Shown one piece after another: positions 60,985 to 62,105 of a stretch of 62,105 bases of DNA. Within the stretch, counting starts at the first letter, position 1, and every line of letters begins with the position of its first letter. The translations under genes and the position numbers were made by a program. The notes under the pieces were generated by a model. It was not told the origin of the DNA and did not search any database. It saw only the letters and a list, made by a program, of their open reading frames with translations. This stretch comes from an uncultured Collinsella sp. (GTDB taxonomy: Bacteria; Actinomycetota; Coriobacteriia; Coriobacteriales; Coriobacteriaceae), in contig URWW01000005.1 of assembly GCA_900551665.1 (NCBI GenBank), forward strand, positions 1-62,105, in the 5' to 3' direction.

Positions 60985-61659
60985 TTAGAGCCTATGCGAG
61001 ATCGCATCGCAGGCTAGCGCGCCCACGACGGTCTTGGCATCCTCGATCTTGCCGTCGAGCACCGCATCGATCAGCTCGGCCAGCGGCACCAGATCCACAT
61101 TCACGAACTCATCGTCATCGGGATTCGCGCCGCTGAAGGTGAGACCCGTTGCCATGTAGATATGGATGACCTCGTCGCAAAAACCGGGAGTCGTGGCGAT
61201 GGTGGTGAGGTACTGGATGCGGCCGGCGGAGAATCCGGTCTCCTCGAGCAGCTCGCGCTTGGCGCAATCGAGCGGATCCTCGCCCGGATCGAGCTTGCCC
61301 GCGGGAATCTCAACGGTCACGCGGTCGATCGCGGTGCGGTACTGACGCACGAGGACGATCTTGCCCGTCTCCGTCAGCGCGACCACGGCGGCAGCACCGG
61401 GGTGGCGCACCAGGTCGCGACCGGTCACACGGCCGTTCGGCAGCTCGACCTGCGCGCTGCGTACATCGAGGAACTTGCCGTGCCATGCCTGCTCTTCCGA
61501 GATGATGCGCTCGTGAAGCCCGGCATCGCGCGGGTCGTCGTCACCCAAGACGAGCGCCTGCTCAGCCTCCTCGACCGGCTGCTCCCCCTCAATGACCTCG
61601 GCCTCCCCCACGGGTCGACCGCTCTCGATGACCTCGGCCTCGAACTCCTCGTTATCCAT
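60985..61659 (-). CDS. ADP-ribose pyrophosphatase-like Nudix hydrolase
   Basis: A 224-residue hydrolase. An acidic N-terminal extension (1-50) is followed by the NudF-like core: FLDVRSAQVELPNGR, ALTETGKIVLVRQYRTA, VEIPAGKLDPGED and the Nudix box with RELLEETGF. After it come TIATTPGFCDEVIHIYMATG and the acidic NPDDDEFV. Members split ADP-ribose and related nucleotides. The ATG at 61659 was chosen; the frame runs open further upstream without conserved sequence. Confidence 0.9.
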   Translation of the reverse strand: MDNEEFEAEVIESGRPVGEAEVIEGEQPVEEAEQALVLGDDDPRDAGLHERIISEEQAWHGKFLDVRSAQVELPNGRVTGRDLVRHPGAAAVVALTETGKIVLVRQYRTAIDRVTVEIPAGKLDPGEDPLDCAKRELLEETGFSAGRIQYLTTIATTPGFCDEVIHIYMATGLTFSGANPDDDEFVNVDLVPLAELIDAVLDGKIEDAKTVVGALACDAISHRL

Positions 61660-61700
61660 GGCTCTCTCCCTGCCCGCGCATACATGCGCTTTGAAATATG

Positions 61701-61756
61701 GGGTAGGAATGTCAAAACCCGCCGGAAAATCCAAACGTTTTTCGACATTCCTACCC
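61701..61756. repeat. 56-bp hairpin with 13-bp arms
   Basis: GGGTAGGAATGTC (61701-61713) and GACATTCCTACCC (61744-61756) are perfect complements. They lie upstream of the Nudix gene and could be an operator or a leader hairpin. Confidence 0.65.
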
Positions 61757-61828
61757 TCTAAACCAGCATTCGCACAGTCCCCGGCGTCGGCGCGTGAAAC
61801 CTTTACGCAGGCGCGGCGCAATTGCGTT

Positions 61829-62105
61829 TTACGCGTCCCAAGCGTCGCGGCCGCGCAGGGCTCGCAGGCCGATATCGCGGCGAAGGGTCTTGCCCTCAAA
61901 GGCAATCTTCTCGCAGGCGGCATACGCCAGGTCGCGGGCAGCCTCGAAGGTCTCGCCGAGCGCGGTCACGTCGAGCACGCGGCCGCCGGAGGTGACGAGC
62001 TCGCCATCCTCGTTCACGGCGGTGCCGGCGTGGTACACGGTCACGTTCTCCATGGCCGCAGCATCCTCGATACCGGCGATGACCTTGCCCTTCTCGTACG
62101 AACCC
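61829..62105 (-). CDS. purD: Phosphoribosylamine-glycine ligase, C-terminal part
   Basis: The last 92 codons of GAR synthetase, step 2 of purine synthesis; the rest lies beyond the window edge. Visible is SYEKGKVIAGIEDAAAMENV, VYHAGTAV, GELVTSGGRVLDVTALGETF, ARDLAYAACEKIAFEGKTLR and the ending RRDIGLRAL, all typical of the PurD C-terminal domain. It lies on the same strand as purF, purM and purN but 9 kb away from them. Confidence 0.9.
   Translation of the reverse strand, partial: GSYEKGKVIAGIEDAAAMENVTVYHAGTAVNEDGELVTSGGRVLDVTALGETFEAARDLAYAACEKIAFEGKTLRRDIGLRALRGRDAWDA

Overview
The window comes from a GC-rich genome with Shine-Dalgarno starts. The gene content (a purine operon with a PurF propeptide, a fused RlmKL, SipW-type signal peptidase substrates, and dispersed GGGGAC-type palindromes) suggests an Actinomycetota gut bacterium. 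The best guess is class Coriobacteriia, Collinsella-like; this is inference, because no rRNA is present.

Positions 1-8783 hold housekeeping and regulatory genes: a YeiH-type exporter divergent from a LysR regulator, glmS divergent from a LacI regulator, a HAD phosphatase and larE. Positions 8725-18141 form one minus-strand operon. It reads: a SipW-type signal peptidase, two small SipW-dependent-type or TasA-like secreted proteins, a 1,956-residue beta-helix and InlB-repeat surface protein, a third TasA-like protein, and a short protein with an LVQTG-type sorting tail. This looks like a surface fibre or adhesion system. No sortase is in view.

Positions 18310-25700 are rearranged. They hold three AlbA_2 (Schlafen-type)/HATPase regulator genes, one of them truncated, around an FMN/FAD oxidoreductase, with a 45-bp relic of a second oxidoreductase copy. 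Two of the three AlbA_2 loci have direct repeats phased at 10-11 bp, and the third has a large palindrome with several half-sites.

Positions 25693-35615 are an integrative mobilizable element of about 9.9 kb in the 3' end of an initiator tRNA gene. It is bounded by 46-bp direct repeats. It carries a tyrosine integrase, an Xre regulator, two paralogous membrane-anchored His/Cys-rich proteins, BrnT/BrnA, a MOBQ-type relaxase with a candidate oriT, small unknown genes, a DUF6291-like protein and an excisionase-like HTH protein. Degraded fMet-tRNA pieces at 23516 and 35772 point to repeated use of this site.

Positions 35889-62105 are core genome: an rlmKL with a degenerate first methyltransferase, kup, an LtaS-like enzyme, a tyrosine phosphatase, a GntR/ABC operon, prsA-like and yqeY, purN-purM, purF, a cysteine desulfurase, a phosphoglucomutase, a pyridoxal-type kinase, an ABC exporter, a Nudix hydrolase and the 3' end of purD. 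The intergenic spaces hold many palindromes, including a 47-bp hairpin family, a GGGGAC family and long unique inverted repeats. Coordinates of short repeats were counted by hand and may be off by a base.
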